Shown piece after piece: positions 26,941 through 37,029 of a stretch of 64,000 nt of DNA (positions within the stretch are counted from its first letter, which is position 1; every line of letters starts with the position of its first letter). The DNA comes from Vampirovibrionales bacterium (lineage in GTDB: Bacteria; Cyanobacteriota; Vampirovibrionia; Vampirovibrionales; Vampirovibrionaceae), in NCBI GenBank assembly GCA_016712355.1, contig JADJRF010000005.1, positions 1,426,001 through 1,490,000 on the forward strand. The letters run 5' to 3'. The notes below the pieces were generated by a model. The model was not told the DNA's origin and ran no database searches. It saw only the letters and a list, made by a program, of their open reading frames with translations. Made by a program: the position numbers and the translations under genes.

Positions 26941-27198
26941 ATGAAACCCCGTGATGCGCTGCTTTGGTTGCTGATGCTTGCCCTGCTCATAGGGGCTGGC
27001 TTCTGGTTGGCGGGTCGTGCGCGCAGCAAGGCCCCGTCGCAGACCCACTCATACGCGCGCAGTTTTGAGCGCGGGCAGGCGGGCGCGCCCGGCGCGGGAC
27101 GCGCGGCGTTTCGCGACCCGAAGGCGCCGTCGTCCGGCATCGACGCGGCCGAATCCCAGATTCACAAATATCAGGGCGATCGTTACGCGACGTATTAG
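26941..27198 (+). CDS. Small single-pass membrane protein, unknown
   Basis: 85 residues. An N-terminal membrane helix (LLWLLMLALLIGAGFWLA) is followed by a hydrophilic, basic and Gly/Ala/Arg-rich tail. GGAGG lies 15 bases before ATG 26941 and a TATAAA at 26885 could be its promoter. No family is recognised. It is convergent with panC (7-base gap). Confidence 0.5.
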   Translation: MKPRDALLWLLMLALLIGAGFWLAGRARSKAPSQTHSYARSFERGQAGAPGAGRAAFRDPKAPSSGIDAAESQIHKYQGDRYATY

Positions 27199-27205
27199 CG
27201 GCGTC

Positions 27206-28081
27206 TCACGCAGAGGCAGAGAGCAGCAGCGTGTCAATCAGGCGAACGTCGCCGACTCGTCCGGCGATCAGCAGACGCACGCCCGCCCGTAGCGTCTCGC
27301 TCGGGGTGAAATCTTCGTCGTCGACGGCTTCGAGATATTCCAGCGTAAAGCCGTCGCGCGTTTCGCGCTGACAGGCCTCAGCAAAGGCGTCGGGGGCCGA
27401 CAGGCGGCTCTGCGACGGCTCGCCTGCCTGACGCCAGGCGTCGCGCAGCCAAAACAGAATACGCGATAAAGACAGGGCGGCTTCTCGCTGCTGGGGTGCG
27501 CTCAGGTAGCGATTGCGCGAACTCATCGCGAGCCCGTCGGCTTCTCGCACGACCGGATGCCGAATCAGGCGCGCGTCGAGATCCAGATCGGCGGCCATGC
27601 GCGCCAGAATCGCATACTGCTGCGCGTCTTTCTCGCCGAAGACGGCCATATCCGGCGAAAACAGGGCCAATAACTTAAGGACGACGGTGGCTACGCCGGT
27701 AAAATGCCCCGGACGCGAGGCCCCGCACAGGCGATCGCTGAGGTCGGGCGGCGGCGCGACGCGCGTACAGGCCGCCATCCCGCGCGGATACATCGCCTGC
27801 GGGCTGGGAGCAAAGACGGCGTTGACGCCTAGCGACTGGCAAAACGCCAGATCGGCTTGCTGCGGGCGCGGGTAGCGCTGGAAATCTTCGCCGGGGCCAA
27901 ATTGCAGCGGATTCACAAAGATGCTGACCGCCACCACGTCGGCTTGCGCGCGGGCCATGCGAATCAACGCGCCATGGCCCTGGTGCAGCGCGCCCATGGT
28001 CGGAACCAGCGCCAGCGTTTCGCCTGCGGCCAATTGGCGACGCCACAGACGACAGGCGTCGGGATGCGTGAGTAACTCCAT
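27206..28081 (-). CDS. panC: Pantothenate synthetase
   Basis: 291 residues from ATG 28081 (CAGGAG upstream); the open frame extends further but the enzyme starts here. PanC joins pantoate and beta-alanine using ATP, for coenzyme A. The motifs are standard: VPTMGALHQGH (HxGH-like), SIFVNPLQFGPGEDFQRYPR, PGHFTGVATVVLKL, VFGEKDAQQ and MSSRNRYLS (KMSKS-like). coaD for a later step lies at 33392. Confidence 0.95.
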   Translation of the reverse strand: MELLTHPDACRLWRRQLAAGETLALVPTMGALHQGHGALIRMARAQADVVAVSIFVNPLQFGPGEDFQRYPRPQQADLAFCQSLGVNAVFAPSPQAMYPRGMAACTRVAPPPDLSDRLCGASRPGHFTGVATVVLKLLALFSPDMAVFGEKDAQQYAILARMAADLDLDARLIRHPVVREADGLAMSSRNRYLSAPQQREAALSLSRILFWLRDAWRQAGEPSQSRLSAPDAFAEACQRETRDGFTLEYLEAVDDEDFTPSETLRAGVRLLIAGRVGDVRLIDTLLLSASA

Positions 28082-28316
28082 GTTCGGCTCCTGCCGGGGG
28101 AATCCATCGGATAGAGGTGATGACGACGAGTCTTTCTCCAGAATACTGGAATGGGACGCGCTCTGTCTCTGGGCGCCATCACATCCGCCGATTCGAGAAT
28201 CTGGAGCGTATTGCCTGATGCGCGGGTGACTCTCCCTCCCGCATCGGGGAAGCTTCTCATGAGCCTTGCGTACAGGGCGACGCGTCAGGCGCTTGTGGAC
28301 AGAAAGCGACCCGTGC

Positions 28317-28400
28317 GCCTCCGGCATCCGTCAGGCCGCCGAAGAGCTGTCAACGCTCTCGGGGCAACTGCGCCGGATGGTCGCCCAATTTAAGGCCTGA
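28317..28400 (+). pseudogene. C-terminal scrap of a methyl-accepting chemotaxis protein
   Basis: The frame ending at TGA 28398-28400 reads ASGIRQAAEELSTLSGQL and then RRMVAQFKA, the characteristic end of chemoreceptors (AAEELSxLxxxLxxLVxxF). Nothing upstream in the 320-base gap between panC and 28412 continues the similarity in any frame, so this is a fragment left after deletion. The remainder of the gap (28082-28316) has no other recognisable content. Confidence 0.45.
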
Positions 28401-28411
28401 ACGCGCGTATT

Positions 28412-30019
28412 CTACGGTTGGGCGCTGGCCCCGCGGCTTTTAGTCCACTCAATGGCCAGCAGCGGCTCCAGAATGCCGAGCAAGGCCAGCGTCGCCAGAT
28501 TACTGGCCGCCCCCAGCCAGATGTGCTGTTGCAGCGTTCGGCGATAGACGGCGCTGGAAACCACGGGCTTCACCAGTAGGTCGATTTCGGCGCGGGTGCG
28601 CAGTTCCAGGCGTTTTTCTCCGGGGCCTCCCACGCGCTTGAGCAAGTGCGAGCCATAGCGCCGATCCAGCCATTGCGCCGCGAAGCGCTTGATCACCGGC
28701 GTGCCCAGAATCCAGAACGCCCACCCCAGCCCGGAATCCACCAGCCGCTCGCGGTATTCGTTATCGCTGCGCGACACCAGCAGGCGCGCAGAAATCAGGG
28801 CCGCAAACATTGAGGCCATCTGCTGTTGCGTGGTAAAGGGGAAGCCCTTTCCAAAGTCATACAGATCGCGCAGCGTTCGCAGGAATCCCGGCTTGAAAGG
28901 GTTAATCCACCGCCGTTTGACGGTATCAAACAGGCCAACGGCTAACGCCAGCGGGGTGAGCGCCAGCGCCAGCGGCGTCCCCTGACCATGTCGCCATTGT
29001 GAGGAGACATAGGGCATCCACGACTGCTGGCTCCGTCGGGCCTCTGCCTGCTGGAGCAATGCCCGCTGATGCGCAAACACGGCGAAAGGCCCCTGCCGTA
29101 AATGCCCGCTGGTCCCGTTTTGAGACGTCGAGGTCTTCACCAGCCCGATTTCGCCGGGATAGTAGCTGATATGATCCACGCGCCGGGTCAGCCAGTTATT
29201 AAAGCCCGTCAAGGCGATCGTCAGGGCGAAGCCCTTGCCCAGCGCCCCGAGTTTAAAGCGTTTATTGCGCAACGTGCGCGCGATGAGTCCCTCGGCGGCC
29301 TCGCGCCACTCTTTTGCTGCGCCCGCTGCGGCCACGCTGGGATGACGATTCAGCGCGCGCCAGTCGTCCACCAGATCTTCCAGCCGAAAGGCGCGCCCGT
29401 TGAGCGACACGTCAAATTCTCGCTGGCCGAGCGTACGGGCGATCGCCTCGGCTGCCTGCTCTGCCGACGCGCCCATGGCAGCGGGATGTTTCGGCGCAGG
29501 ATGCAGCCAGTCGGCAATAGCCCCGGCCTTGTCTGGCTGATCGCCCGCAATCAGGCGGGCCATCGCGCGCGAAGCGCTCTCGACATCGGGGTGATCCCGA
29601 ATCAAGTCGCGCATGAATTCCAGCGAGCCGAAGGACATAAATCGGTTGCTGATGGCGTTATGACGTCGATCCAGCCACCACCCCAGCCCAAAGGCGGCCA
29701 GCCCGCTGACGATATTGTCAGTGAAAATCGAGCCCGCTTCGCGAATCAGCCGCTCGCGGGCCGCCGGGATATTTATCGCTTCTGGCTGGCCGAAGAACGC
29801 GCCGCGAAACAGGTCAAAGCCTGTGCGCAGCAGGCCGAAGCCGACAAAATCGAGCAGGAGCATTTCGCGCGTGCGATCGGCTTGCGCCCAGCCGAAAACC
29901 CGGTCGACCGCGCCGGTGACCCCGCCTAAGGCAGGCGTTGACGCAATGCCCCCAAAGCGCGCGCCCTCCCCGAGCGGAACTCTGGGACGGACAGTCTGTT
30001 GAGAGAGGGGGCCGAGCAT
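28412..30019 (-). CDS. Multi-domain membrane-associated protein, unknown; fused form of a local family
   Basis: 535 residues from ATG 30019 (the frame opens 20 codons earlier). GARFGGIAS near the N-terminus resembles motifs in other genes of this window. Two parts can be compared with neighbours: the middle (TGFNNWLTRR then YYPGEIGLV) resembles the C-terminus of the gene at 31524-32954 (LNNWLTRKK, FFPGEGG), and the later part (SGLGWAFWILGTPVIKRF) resembles the gene at 30781-31527 (DSIGFVFWFLAAEKLKRLF). So it looks like a fusion of both. Several hydrophobic segments suggest membrane insertion. No known family or function. Confidence 0.65.
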   Translation of the reverse strand: MLGPLSQQTVRPRVPLGEGARFGGIASTPALGGVTGAVDRVFGWAQADRTREMLLLDFVGFGLLRTGFDLFRGAFFGQPEAINIPAARERLIREAGSIFTDNIVSGLAAFGLGWWLDRRHNAISNRFMSFGSLEFMRDLIRDHPDVESASRAMARLIAGDQPDKAGAIADWLHPAPKHPAAMGASAEQAAEAIARTLGQREFDVSLNGRAFRLEDLVDDWRALNRHPSVAAAGAAKEWREAAEGLIARTLRNKRFKLGALGKGFALTIALTGFNNWLTRRVDHISYYPGEIGLVKTSTSQNGTSGHLRQGPFAVFAHQRALLQQAEARRSQQSWMPYVSSQWRHGQGTPLALALTPLALAVGLFDTVKRRWINPFKPGFLRTLRDLYDFGKGFPFTTQQQMASMFAALISARLLVSRSDNEYRERLVDSGLGWAFWILGTPVIKRFAAQWLDRRYGSHLLKRVGGPGEKRLELRTRAEIDLLVKPVVSSAVYRRTLQQHIWLGAASNLATLALLGILEPLLAIEWTKSRGASAQP

Positions 30020-30137
30020 CGAAACAGGATTCCAGCGCAACGAGGCCTGCGCGGGCCACCTTCTATAAAACCCCCTCAAAATCGTCCGTGTGCGCCCATT
30101 GGTATTTTGCGCGCGATTTGAGTAATGTTTCTTCGCG

Positions 30138-30737
30138 ATGCCGTCGATTTTAACGATTCTGGGTCACCCGCTCGCCGACAGTTACGGCGCGGCGCTGGCT
30201 GAGGCCTATACGCAGGGCGCTCAGGCCGCTGGAGCGCGCGTGACCATCCTGCGACTCGGCGAGCTGGCCTTTGACGCGAGGCGACATCCCCATCGCCCGC
30301 CGTCTGAGGGCCTGGAAGGCGATTTGGCGACGGCCCGCGAGGCTATGGCGCGCGCTGACTTCTGGCGCATCGTGTTTCCCGTCTGGAGCGGGACGTATCC
30401 GGCCTTGATGAAGGCGTTTTTCGATTGCGCGCTGGGCGAAGACTTCGCCTTTGAGCGCGATGCGGCCTCCGGGCGCTTGCGTCCGCTCTTGCGCGGTAAA
30501 ACCGCCGGTCTTATCGCCACGATGAACACGCCTCCCTGGTTGTATCGCTGGGCCTTGGCCGATTGCGGCCTGTCTGCGCTGCGTCGGTGCGCCTTGGGCG
30601 TGTGCGGCGTGAAGACGCTCGACACGACGCGCATTGGCCCGATTCGCACGCTTTCTGATGCGGCGCGCGGGCGCTGGCTGGCGAGGGTTGAGGCGCTGGG
30701 CCGCGCGGACGCCCATCGTCTGGCGAAAAACGTCTGA
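30138..30737 (+). CDS. NAD(P)H-dependent flavodoxin-like oxidoreductase (quinone reductase type)
   Basis: 199 residues of the flavodoxin-fold NAD(P)H:quinone reductase family (KefF/YwrO/MdaB type). ILTILGHPLADSYGAALAEA begins the FMN-binding strand and phosphate loop; FPVWSGTYPALMKAFFDCAL is the family signature around the isoalloxazine ring. Such enzymes reduce quinones by two electrons. It is encoded on the opposite strand in the middle of the membrane-protein cluster, so it is probably expressed separately. Confidence 0.82.
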   Translation: MPSILTILGHPLADSYGAALAEAYTQGAQAAGARVTILRLGELAFDARRHPHRPPSEGLEGDLATAREAMARADFWRIVFPVWSGTYPALMKAFFDCALGEDFAFERDAASGRLRPLLRGKTAGLIATMNTPPWLYRWALADCGLSALRRCALGVCGVKTLDTTRIGPIRTLSDAARGRWLARVEALGRADAHRLAKNV

Positions 30738-30780
30738 TTTTTTATCGCTTGTCGCCGCCGGTCTGTCGCCCGAGGCTGTA

Positions 30781-31527
30781 TCAGCCCGCCAGATAGCTGG
30801 GGCGATAGACGCGCCCAGCGGTCCCCGGCGAGGAAAATGTCCCAGGCGAGGAAAAAGGCCCGGACGGCCCGGCAGACCCCGGCTGTGTCGAGTCGGGCAG
30901 CGTCGCGCCAGCCGCCCCCTGCTGGCGCTTTTGCATATTATGACGGGTCATGACGATATTCAGCATGGGGATCGTCACGCCCAGCAACGCGATGGCGCCG
31001 ACAATGCTGAAAAAGCTGCAAATATTGAGGGTTTTGGCCAGTCGCGAAAAACGCTTTGCGACAGCTGCGATTTCGCGTTCTCGAACGTCCGCGCTCAATC
31101 CCAGCGCCTGCGCTTCCTGCTTCAGATGCGCCACGAGCTGCGCTTGCCGCTGTTGAAGCTGGTCATGGCCCGGAATCATACTGCGAAACACAAAATCGAA
31201 CTCGCGTCGCAGGCGTCCGGCCGCCGGGTCGCCGCTGACGCTGACCAGATCGTGCCGCAACTCGGCGGGCGCCATCCGCAAGAACAGGCGCTTGAGCTTT
31301 TCCGCCGCCAAAAACCAGAAGACAAAGCCGATAGAATCACGTACCGCATGCTCGCGGACCTCGTTGTAGCTGTCGATTTTCTGCCCGCGCCAGGCCGCAG
31401 CCACAATGCGCGAGCCAATTACCGTGGCGTAGATGCTCATGTTCTGCTTCACCGCCGATTGTCCGGGGCGCAGGTAATCAAACGTCCGCAGAAAAGCGCT
31501 GCGGGGCAGGGCTTGCGTCATACTCAT
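30781..31527 (-). CDS. Membrane protein, unknown; second half of the local family
   Basis: 248 residues. The first 90 (RTFDYLRPGQSAVKQNMSIY, then VRDSIGFVFWFLAAEKLKRL) align with the second half of the protein at 28412-30019 (RTLRDLYDFGKGF and SGLGWAFWILGTPVIKRF). A membrane helix lies at about 175-195 (FFSIVGAIALLGVTIPM) and the end is Gly/Ser/Pro-rich. Its start overlaps the stop of the next gene upstream by four bases (ATGA), so the two are co-translated. Function unknown. Confidence 0.65.
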   Translation of the reverse strand: MSMTQALPRSAFLRTFDYLRPGQSAVKQNMSIYATVIGSRIVAAAWRGQKIDSYNEVREHAVRDSIGFVFWFLAAEKLKRLFLRMAPAELRHDLVSVSGDPAAGRLRREFDFVFRSMIPGHDQLQQRQAQLVAHLKQEAQALGLSADVREREIAAVAKRFSRLAKTLNICSFFSIVGAIALLGVTIPMLNIVMTRHNMQKRQQGAAGATLPDSTQPGSAGPSGPFSSPGTFSSPGTAGRVYRPSYLAG

Positions 31528-32954
31528 GCGCCGCCCCCCGTTGCCGCCCGCAGGCCGCTGGGCCGTCTGGCCTGAAAGACGTCGAAAACGCTGTCATTGG
31601 CCGCCCTGAACGGGCTCGCGGGTCGGGCGTTTATGCCCCGCGCGCTGGCGGCAACGCTGGTCATGGTCCGGGGCCCGCCTTCGCCGGGGAAAAACACCTG
31701 CCCATGATGCTTTTTGCGGGTCAGCCAGTTATTGAGAAAGGCGACCGAGGTGGAGGCAATCACGGTTAGCGCCAGCGGCAGCGTGGTGAGCCAGCGGCGG
31801 TTGAGGCGCGCCAGCGTGATGAGCCCGTTTTCGCTGCGCGTGCGGGCCTTATTAAAGAGCGCTGCGCGAATCCGCCCGCGGGTCGCCTCGTCCAGCGCCT
31901 GGGCAGAAATATCGCCGTTGACCGGATGGCTCAGGGCGCGGTCGACGTACTGTTCGAGAAACGTCCGCAGCTCGCCCAGCGTGGTTTCCAGCGAGCGGTC
32001 TTTCAAAAAGGGCTTTCCGTGAACATCGACTGCGTGAATACTTGGGCTCATGCCGTCTTCAAGCGCGTGTCGGGCTAATTCTTTAGCGATGACGGGCGCA
32101 TGGCGGGCCGAACGCGCGGTTTCGACCGCCCATTGCCGGTCGTTGGACGCGCGCAGCATGTCTTCCATCTTCAGGGCATGGGCGGCGTCGGGATGATGCG
32201 ACGCGGCGGCGCTGAGCGCATGACCCTGGGCCAGCGCTGTTCTGGCTGCGTGCTGATGCGGCGCGTACTGGCTTTGCAAGTGTCGCCACTGGGCTGTCAT
32301 CTTGCCGATATGATAGACGCCGCGATCGGGCGTTTCGCTGGGGGCGAGCATTGTGGTGAGGGCGTCAACCCCTTGAGGCGACAGGCGATTGCGGGCCACC
32401 GCGTCCACGCGCGCAGTGAGCGCCGCGCGCAACGTTGGGTTCTCTACGCCTGACACCGCCGCGCGAAGGAGTTGCGGGGCCAGCGCGCTATCGTTGGCCC
32501 GCAGGCTTTGCAGCGCAGCGCGTACAAAACGCTCGCGAGCGTCCTGGGCTGACACGCCTTCGCTGAGCGCGCGATCGAGCAGGGCGCTGTAATGCTCCAT
32601 TGTGCGCCAGTTGATCCAGGGGGCCGCCTGCGCGCCGCGCGCGGCCTGAGCGCCTTTGAATATCGCCAGCGCCGCGCCGCCCGTCCAGCCAGCGAGAAAG
32701 ACATTGGTGACCGTCCCCATCGACTCGCGCAGAAAGGTCTCGCGACCCATGTCTATCCCGCGCTCGCGGAACTCCAGAAACGTGCGCGGCAGCACCATGC
32801 CGCCCAAATCCAGCGTCATCAGGTTAATGAGCGGATTACTATCAATCACCTGAGCTGTCGCCGCCAGCGCATTGACAGCCGCGCCCGCAAAGCCGAAGTG
32901 CGGCGGCGTCGGCCCGGCTGGAGAGGGGCGACCTTGGATCGTTGTGAGCGCCAT
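31524..32954 (-). CDS. Membrane-associated protein, unknown; first half of the local family
   Basis: 476 residues from ATG 32954. The N-terminus contains PTPPHFGFAG, similar in place to the RFG motifs of other proteins here. Helix-rich middle. Near the C-terminus a membrane helix (LALTVIASTSVAFLNNWLTR) is followed by FFPGEGGPRT; the same arrangement, NNWLTR then PGE, occurs in the middle of the protein at 28412-30019. Translationally coupled to 30781-31527. No known family. Confidence 0.65.
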   Translation of the reverse strand: MALTTIQGRPSPAGPTPPHFGFAGAAVNALAATAQVIDSNPLINLMTLDLGGMVLPRTFLEFRERGIDMGRETFLRESMGTVTNVFLAGWTGGAALAIFKGAQAARGAQAAPWINWRTMEHYSALLDRALSEGVSAQDARERFVRAALQSLRANDSALAPQLLRAAVSGVENPTLRAALTARVDAVARNRLSPQGVDALTTMLAPSETPDRGVYHIGKMTAQWRHLQSQYAPHQHAARTALAQGHALSAAASHHPDAAHALKMEDMLRASNDRQWAVETARSARHAPVIAKELARHALEDGMSPSIHAVDVHGKPFLKDRSLETTLGELRTFLEQYVDRALSHPVNGDISAQALDEATRGRIRAALFNKARTRSENGLITLARLNRRWLTTLPLALTVIASTSVAFLNNWLTRKKHHGQVFFPGEGGPRTMTSVAASARGINARPASPFRAANDSVFDVFQARRPSGLRAATGGGA

Positions 32955-33311
32955 CAACCCGAAAAACCTTGTTAACGCAACGCGCCCGTGCGCAGAAACG
33001 CGGCCCGAGAGGCAGGCCGTCTTGCCCCAAATAAAACCTCCGACGGGACGGGGAATGACCCGTTTTTTTCAAAAATTTACATGCGACGCCTGTCAGATCG
33101 TCACCTTGCTGCGGATTGTTGCAATCGGCGCGCCTGCGATTGACACGGCGACGCCGATCGCGCCATCCTCAAAGACGCCTTTAAGGATAAGGCCTTTGCG
33201 ATCGGCTTGCCTCGCGTCGGCCTCGCCCCTCCCCGCGCGCGCCGTCCACTGGGCGCGATCCGGCGACCGATCGCAGGCGAGTCTGAAGAAATGAAACAAT
33301 TCCTACTCAAC

Positions 33312-33339
33312 TTGTTGTTTAGTACCGGAATCCTATAGT
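33312..33339 (+). promoter_or_regulatory. Probable sigma-70-type promoter of coaD
   Basis: TTGTTG, 16 bases, TATAGT, lying 53 bases upstream of coaD. The rest of the 437-base gap (32955-33391) contains no gene that I can support. Confidence 0.5.
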
Positions 33340-33391
33340 AAAGTAATTCCGTCGGTAACGGATACTGAGTTTATCCGAGGCAGTCAGGTCG

Positions 33392-33886
33392 ATGGCCATT
33401 GCGGCTTACCCAGGGAGTTTCGACCCAATGACGCTGGGGCACGTGGATATCGTGACCCGCGCCAGCCGGTTGTTCGATCGGGTGTGGGTCGCCGTTGCCC
33501 ATAACCCCGCCAAAACCCCTTTGTTCAGCGCGGCTGAGCGGGTGGCGCTGGCGCAGCGGTGCTTATCGCATCTGGGCAATGTCACGGTCGAGGCCTTTGA
33601 CGGTCTGAGCGCGACCTTTGCCCGTGAGCATCAGGCCACCGCGCTGATTCGGGGACTTCGCTCCCTGGCCGACGTCCCCAGCGAGTTCGCGATGGCGCAA
33701 ATGAACCGGGCTCTCGCCCCGCAACTGGAGACGATGTTCCTGATGGCTGATCCCGCGTACCAGCATGCCTCGTCCTCGCTGCTCAAGGAAGTCGCTTCCC
33801 TGGGCGCAGACGTGGCCGCGCTGGCCCCGCCCCCGGTCATTGAGGCGTTGTCGGCCCGCTACCGCGACCTCAGGCGCAACGGATAG
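33392..33886 (+). CDS. coaD: Phosphopantetheine adenylyltransferase
   Basis: 164 residues. CoaD transfers AMP from ATP to 4'-phosphopantetheine, the penultimate step in coenzyme A synthesis. AYPGSFDPMTLGHVDIVTRA contains the TxGH nucleotide-binding motif; VAVAHNPAKTPLF, LIRGLRSLADVPSEF and HASSSLLKEVASLG are the other conserved blocks. Normal length. It precedes a coiled-coil gene, as coaD often does in cyanobacteria. Confidence 0.97.
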   Translation: MAIAAYPGSFDPMTLGHVDIVTRASRLFDRVWVAVAHNPAKTPLFSAAERVALAQRCLSHLGNVTVEAFDGLSATFAREHQATALIRGLRSLADVPSEFAMAQMNRALAPQLETMFLMADPAYQHASSSLLKEVASLGADVAALAPPPVIEALSARYRDLRRNG

Positions 33887-33943
33887 AGAGAGAGTATAAC
33901 GAGAGACGATCGTGGTTCCAGAATGCAAGGAGATAGGCCGTTG

Positions 33944-34762
33944 ATGAAGTTCTCGAAAATGATAGAGCGGATGGAAGACCTGATTCTGTCCGGCATGGGC
34001 GTACCCTTTACGCCGTGGACGGTGGTCAACGGCGACAAGATGGCCCCGCTGCTCGACCGCATTCGTGAAAGCCTGCCCGAGGAGATTCGCCACGCCCAGC
34101 ACGTGCTGTCGCGCCGCGAAGAGCTGATTGCCGACGCCCAGCGTCGCGCCGAGCAGATGATTGAAGACGCCCGCCGTCAGGCCGACGTGATCCTCAGCGA
34201 TTCCGAGCTGATGCGCGCGATTCGTGAAGAAGCCGACCGCGTGCGTCAGCAGGTGGTGGTGGATCTCGAAGCGCACCGCCGTAAGGCCTTTGAAGAAGCG
34301 GACGCCCTCAAGAATACCGCTGCCGAGGAGGCGCGCCAGTTGCGCGAAGGTTCTGAGCGTTATGCCGACACGGTCTTGTCGAGTTTGGAGCGTCAGTTGG
34401 CAGAGTTTCAGGGCGTGGTGCGTAACGGTCAGCAGTATGTGCGCAAGTCGCGCGCCGATGCCATGCAGGCCCTGCGCCCCGAGACGCCCCTGTCGAACAC
34501 GGCCAACGCTTCGGGCCTCTCTGGCGGGTCAATTTCACCGCGCGCGGGCGGCATTCGCCCGGCCAATATTCCGACTCGCCCCGCGCGCGCCTCGCGTCAG
34601 ACCGCTGGCGACTCGTCGCGTCGTATGAGTCTGCCGCCGCTGGTGAGCGGCGCCGCGTCGTCGTCGAGCGGCTCGCGCGACTATCTGCCGCTGGAGCGCC
34701 CGCTGGATCGGTCGGCAGATCGGCCTGAGCGGTCTTACGATAGCCCCGACAGAAACTACTAA
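33944..34762 (+). CDS. DivIVA/ATP synthase b-like coiled-coil protein
   Basis: 272 residues from ATG 33944; AAGGAGA lies about ten bases upstream. Residues 1-40 are a conserved start (SKMIERMEDLILSGMGVPFT). Residues 45-170 form one long charged coiled coil (RREELIADAQRRAEQMIEDA). The C-terminal 100 residues are Ser/Pro/Arg-rich and disordered. Similar proteins follow coaD in cyanobacteria and are annotated as ATP synthase-like or DivIVA-like; no membrane helix is seen. It may act in division or polarity, but this is inference. It starts 57 bases after coaD. Confidence 0.7.
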   Translation: MKFSKMIERMEDLILSGMGVPFTPWTVVNGDKMAPLLDRIRESLPEEIRHAQHVLSRREELIADAQRRAEQMIEDARRQADVILSDSELMRAIREEADRVRQQVVVDLEAHRRKAFEEADALKNTAAEEARQLREGSERYADTVLSSLERQLAEFQGVVRNGQQYVRKSRADAMQALRPETPLSNTANASGLSGGSISPRAGGIRPANIPTRPARASRQTAGDSSRRMSLPPLVSGAASSSSGSRDYLPLERPLDRSADRPERSYDSPDRNY

Positions 34763-34975
34763 GCCAGCAGAGACGCCTCCAACGAGTCGCGCGGGCTGAT
34801 ATCTCCAGTTTTTTTTCCTCATAAACCAAACCACTTCCATCGTCGATCAATCGCATCCGGCGGGCGTTTGCCTTCGGATGCCTTTTCTTTGGGCGGATTC
34901 TGGAAGGGGCGCCGGGTTGACGTTGGCCGCAGAATTGCATACGCTGGAAGAGGAACGAATAGAAGGGGGTCGTCC

Positions 34976-37029
34976 GTGGAGAACGGGGATTTACGACTGA
35001 TTCCCCCAGCCGCTGATACCAAGGCGGCGGAGCGCGCGCGCGCAGCGGTTTTCGACGGCTCGCCGCCGCAACTGACGGAAGACCTGCTGGCTGCGGTGCT
35101 GGAGAACTGCGAAGACGCCATCATCGGCATTGACCTGCAAGGCCGCGTCTTTCTGTGGAATCAGGGCGCGTGCCGCATGTTTGGCTATGAGGCGCGCGAA
35201 TGCGTGGGGCGATCCATTGTCTTCATCAGCCCGCCCGAGCGGCGATACGAGGTATTCGAGACCCTGTGCGGCATTGCCGCAGGCGAAGGCCTGAGACGGC
35301 GCGAAACCGTACGGATGCGTAAAAACGGCGAGCGCTTCCCGGTTGCGATTACGCATTCGCCGATTTTTGACGCTCAGGGCCGCCTGCTGGGCATCTCGGG
35401 CGCGATGCGCGACATCTCGGGCGAAAAGGCCGCCGAGCAGGCCTTGCTGCTGACTCATGAACGCTTGCTGGAATCCCAGCGCCTGGGCGGGGTGGGGGCG
35501 TGGGAATGGGATCTGCGCGCGCAATCGGTCTGGTGGTCCGACGAGTCCTACCGGATTTTTGGCCTCTCGCCCCATGCTTTCCTACCCACGCCAGAAGGCG
35601 TGCTGTCGCGCGTGGTTCCAGACGATCGCCCGGCCCTGAAACACGCGCTCAGCCGCTCGTTTTCCGGCGACGCCCCCTTTGAAGAAGAATATCGCATCTG
35701 GCGCGACGACGGCTCGATTCGCCATGTGCGCTCGCTCGCCCGTCTCGATAAAGACGCCCACGGCGCCCCCCTGCGCCTGATTGGCCATATTCAGGACGTC
35801 ACCGAGCGCAAGCGATCCGAGCGGACCTTGCGTCGCAGCGAAGAACGCCTCGAAGAATCCCAGAAAATCGCCCACGTCGGCGCCTGGGAGTGGGATTTGC
35901 GCGAAAACCGTATCTGGTGGTCCAAAGAGCTGTATCGCCTCTTCGAGCAAGACCCCGACGCCTACACGCCTACGTATCCCGGCCTGCTGGATCGCATCCA
36001 TCCCGGCGACCGCAATCGCGTGCGCAAGGCCTTCGAAGAGGTCTTCCTGTTTAAGCGGCCCTGCGATATTGAGGCCCGAATCGTTCTGCCGAGCGGTTCG
36101 GAGCGGACCGTGCGGGCGCTTTCCAAAGTCGAAGTCGATCGCAGCGGCGCCCTGACCCGCTTTATCGGCACCGCGCAGGATATCACCGAATCGCGCAAGC
36201 TCTCCGACGCGCTGGAAGAGCTGAACGAGCAGCTGGAGCAACGCGTGGCCCAGCAAACGGCGGCTCTGCGCCAGGCCAACGACGAGTTACAACGCGCGCT
36301 GGATGAGCTGCGCGACGAGGAGCGCCTGCGTGAAACCTTCATCTCGGCGCTGACGCACGACTTGCGAACGCCGCTCATCGGCCAGCAGCGGGCGCTGGAG
36401 TTTCTGCAAAACGCGCCGGGCGATGCGTTGGCAAGTTCTGACGAGATCTCTCGCCTCATTACGTCCATGCAGATGAGCAATCGCGACCTGCTGGCCATGG
36501 TCAACCGCCTGCTGGAGGCGTATCAGTTTGAAGCGGGCGTCGTCGAGCTGTCGCTGGCCCCCACCTCGCTGCCGCTGCTGATTCAGCAATGCTTCGACGA
36601 GCTGTTCTCGATGGCTTCCGCCAAGTCCATCCGCCTGAGCCACGCCCTGCCCGCCGATGGCTTTGAGATTAGCGGCGACTGGGCGCTGCTCAAGCGCGTG
36701 TGCGTCAATCTGCTGGGCAATGCGCTGCGCCATACGCCGCAAGGGGGGCATATTCTCGTGCGTGGCGAGCAAACCCCGGAGTCGGTTCGCCTGTATTTCT
36801 GCGATGACGGTCCGGGCGTCGCTGAGCAGGCCAGAACGCAGCTCTTTGAGAAGTTCTTCACCCGTCAGCAGGCGCATAAGAAGATTGGTTCCGGCTTGGG
36901 CCTGTATATCTGCAAGATGATAGTCTCGTTGCACGGCGGGGAGATCGCCCTCAATGAGAAAGCCGCTTGCGGCGCTGAATTTGTAGTGACGCTGCCCCGA
37001 AACGGGCCGACGCAAGGAGGAAATCGCCC

